Shown here one piece after another: positions 5,651-7,028 of a stretch of 7,028 nt of DNA. The stretch is from Synergistaceae bacterium. Its GTDB lineage: Bacteria > Synergistota > Synergistia > Synergistales > Synergistaceae. The stretch lies in contig JAISRP010000145.1 of NCBI GenBank assembly GCA_031273585.1, forward strand, positions 1-7,028, read 5' to 3'. The notes below the pieces were generated by a model that saw nothing but the letters and a program-made list of their open reading frames with translations, was not told the origin of the DNA and ran no database searches. Positions within the stretch are counted from its first letter, which is position 1. Each line of letters begins with the position of its first letter. A program made the translations under genes and the position numbers.

Positions 5651-7028
5651 CGTTTCCCCCTCCCAGCATCAAAAGCCCTATTTCGTCGTCGTCCTTCTCC
5701 TGATACCTTCCCCCGTCAAAGATCGTCCCGTCGTAAATGACCAGTATTCGGTCCGAGAGCTGTTTTATCTCGTTGAGCTCATGGCTCACGAGCAGTATGG
5801 CCACGCCGGACTTCACTATCTCCAGCATCTTGCCCCACACGAACTCGATCGCGCCGACGTCTATGCCCCGCGTCGGGTCCTCCACGATTAGCAATTTGTT
5901 GTCCTGTATGCACTCCCTGCCCACGATCAGCTTTTGAACGTTGCCGCCGGACAGGTTGCTCAGTTTTTCGTGGATATCGGGCGTCTTCACGTTGAACTGG
6001 GAGACGACGCGGTTCGTAAATTCGTCTATCTCCCTGTGATCCAGAAAGACCTTGCTCCTGAAGCCGTGCGATATGTGATAACCCATGATGGAGTTCTCCC
6101 ATATCGTGCCCGACGCGTTGCCGCCCATGCCCATCCTGTCCTGCGGAACGTATCCCATCCCCATGCAGCGCCGCTCCCGCGACGTCGATCTCGTAACGTC
6201 CCTGTCCAGAAAAGTTATCCTGCTGCCGTCCTCTGGGACGCAAGCGCCGAATATGGCGTCGACGAGCTGCTGCTGGCCGGAGCCTGCCACTCCCGCTATG
6301 CCCAATATCTCGCCCTCCCTGACGCCGAAGCTGACGCCCTTGACGCGCAGCGCGCCGTCCTTGTCCCTGACCCTTAGGTTTTCGACGCTGAGGACGACCC
6401 GGCCCGCGTCCCGGACGACCTTGTTGGACTGCAGCATGACCTCCCGCCCGATCATGAGGTTCGCCAGCTCGTTCTCGCTCACCTCCCGGGGGTCGACTCT
6501 GCCGGTGACCCTGCCGTCGCGCAGCACGGTTATGGCGTCCGCTATGGCGAAGACCTCCTTGAGCTTATGAGTTATAAATATGATGGTCTTTCCGTTGCGG
6601 ACGAGGAACCTGATGGCGTCAAACAGGCCCTCTATCCCCTGCGGCGTCAGGACCGAGGTCGGCTCGTCGAACACGATTATATCTGCGCCCTTGTACAGAA
6701 CCTTGACGATTTCCACCTGCTGCAGCATCGACACGGGCAGGTCGTTGACCTTCTCGGAGAGCGGAATGTTGAAGTGATACCGACTGCATATGTCCTCGAT
6801 TTTTTTTCTGGTCCTCCTCTTGTCGATGAAGAACCCGGCGGTCCTCTCCTCGAAGCCGTACATGACGTTTTCAAGGACGGTCAGGTCCTTGAACAGCATA
6901 AATTCCTGATACACCATCCCGATGCCGTTCTTAGCCGCATCCTGCGAGTTTCTGAAGCGGACCTCCCTGCCGTTTAAGATGATCTCGCCGTAGTCCTGCT
7001 TGTAGATGCAGGCGAGGATGTTCATCAA
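5625..7028 (-). CDS. ABC transporter ATP-binding protein, two nucleotide-binding domains (N-terminus beyond window)
   Basis: 467 residues are visible, ending at TAG 5625-5627. The frame is open at the right edge and its first codons (LMNIL) are what follows a Walker A GKST motif, so Walker A of domain 1 and the true start lie outside. The leading TTG is a leucine codon, not the start. In visible numbering, domain 1 has the Q-loop at Gln41 (MVYQEF), a degenerate signature LPVSMLQQ (97-104), Walker B IIVFDEPT (117-124) and the H-loop His154. Domain 2 has a lysine-less Walker A GVAGSGQQ (246-253), an intact signature LSGGN (359-363), Walker B region LLIVEDPTRGID (379-390) and His416. So one composite ATP site looks complete and one degenerate, as is common in nucleoside/sugar importers of this type. 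Walker B of domain 2 reads ED where DE is canonical. It powers the two permeases encoded next. Confidence 0.95.
   Translation of the reverse strand: MMNILACIYKQDYGEIILNGREVRFRNSQDAAKNGIGMVYQEFMLFKDLTVLENVMYGFEERTAGFFIDKRRTRKKIEDICSRYHFNIPLSEKVNDLPVSMLQQVEIVKVLYKGADIIVFDEPTSVLTPQGIEGLFDAIRFLVRNGKTIIFITHKLKEVFAIADAITVLRDGRVTGRVDPREVSENELANLMIGREVMLQSNKVVRDAGRVVLSVENLRVRDKDGALRVKGVSFGVREGEILGIAGVAGSGQQQLVDAIFGACVPEDGSRITFLDRDVTRSTSRERRCMGMGYVPQDRMGMGGNASGTIWENSIMGYHISHGFRSKVFLDHREIDEFTNRVVSQFNVKTPDIHEKLSNLSGGNVQKLIVGRECIQDNKLLIVEDPTRGIDVGAIEFVWGKMLEIVKSGVAILLVSHELNEIKQLSDRILVIYDGTIFDGGRYQEKDDDEIGLLMLGGGNDVRSQAVR

Overview
The window is a GC-rich bacterial segment with tightly packed genes, frequent AGG arginine codons and strong purine-rich ribosome binding sites. 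The style, a Rpn-type nuclease tail with its MEKGRLEGRLE-like linker, and a BMP-family transporter together suggest an anaerobe, perhaps of the Synergistota (Synergistaceae). That placement is an impression from gene style; no marker gene is present to prove it.

Layout. (1) Bases 2-427, + strand: the C-terminal 141 residues of a Rpn/PD-(D/E)XK nuclease-like accessory protein that enters from outside the window. (2) Bases 428-706: a mostly non-coding accessory patch. It has a promoter-like sequence, two perfect inverted repeats that share bases and so cannot both fold, and an ORF without a start codon (576-707) that looks like the tail of a broken gene. (3) Bases 707-904, + strand: a 65-residue charged protein whose ATG shares one base with the stop of that broken ORF. 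(4) Bases 940-7028, - strand, read right to left: an apparent five-gene operon. Its order of transcription is a two-domain ABC ATPase (start outside the window), permease 1, permease 2, a small SUMF1/formylglycine-generating-enzyme-fold protein, and a 613-residue glycoside-hydrolase-like TIM-barrel protein.

The first three operon genes form the membrane and motor part of a BMP/nucleoside-type (or simple-sugar-like) ABC importer. They are translationally coupled: the ATPase and permease 1 overlap by 26 bp, and permease 1 ends with TAG directly against the ATG of permease 2. The lipoprotein receptor is not in the window and probably lies further right. The last two genes are coupled to each other (3 nt apart) and separated from permease 2 by an unusually AT-rich 85-bp gap. 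Neither has a visible signal peptide. The simplest reading is that the importer brings in a glycosylated or nucleoside-like small molecule, and that the cytoplasmic barrel protein cleaves it. The SUMF1-fold protein has lost both catalytic cysteines, so its role is probably not sulfatase maturation.

The best leads are the cysteine-less SUMF1/barrel pair attached to a BMP-type importer, and the 564-707 patch with its mutually exclusive hairpins next to a broken gene coupled to a small protein.
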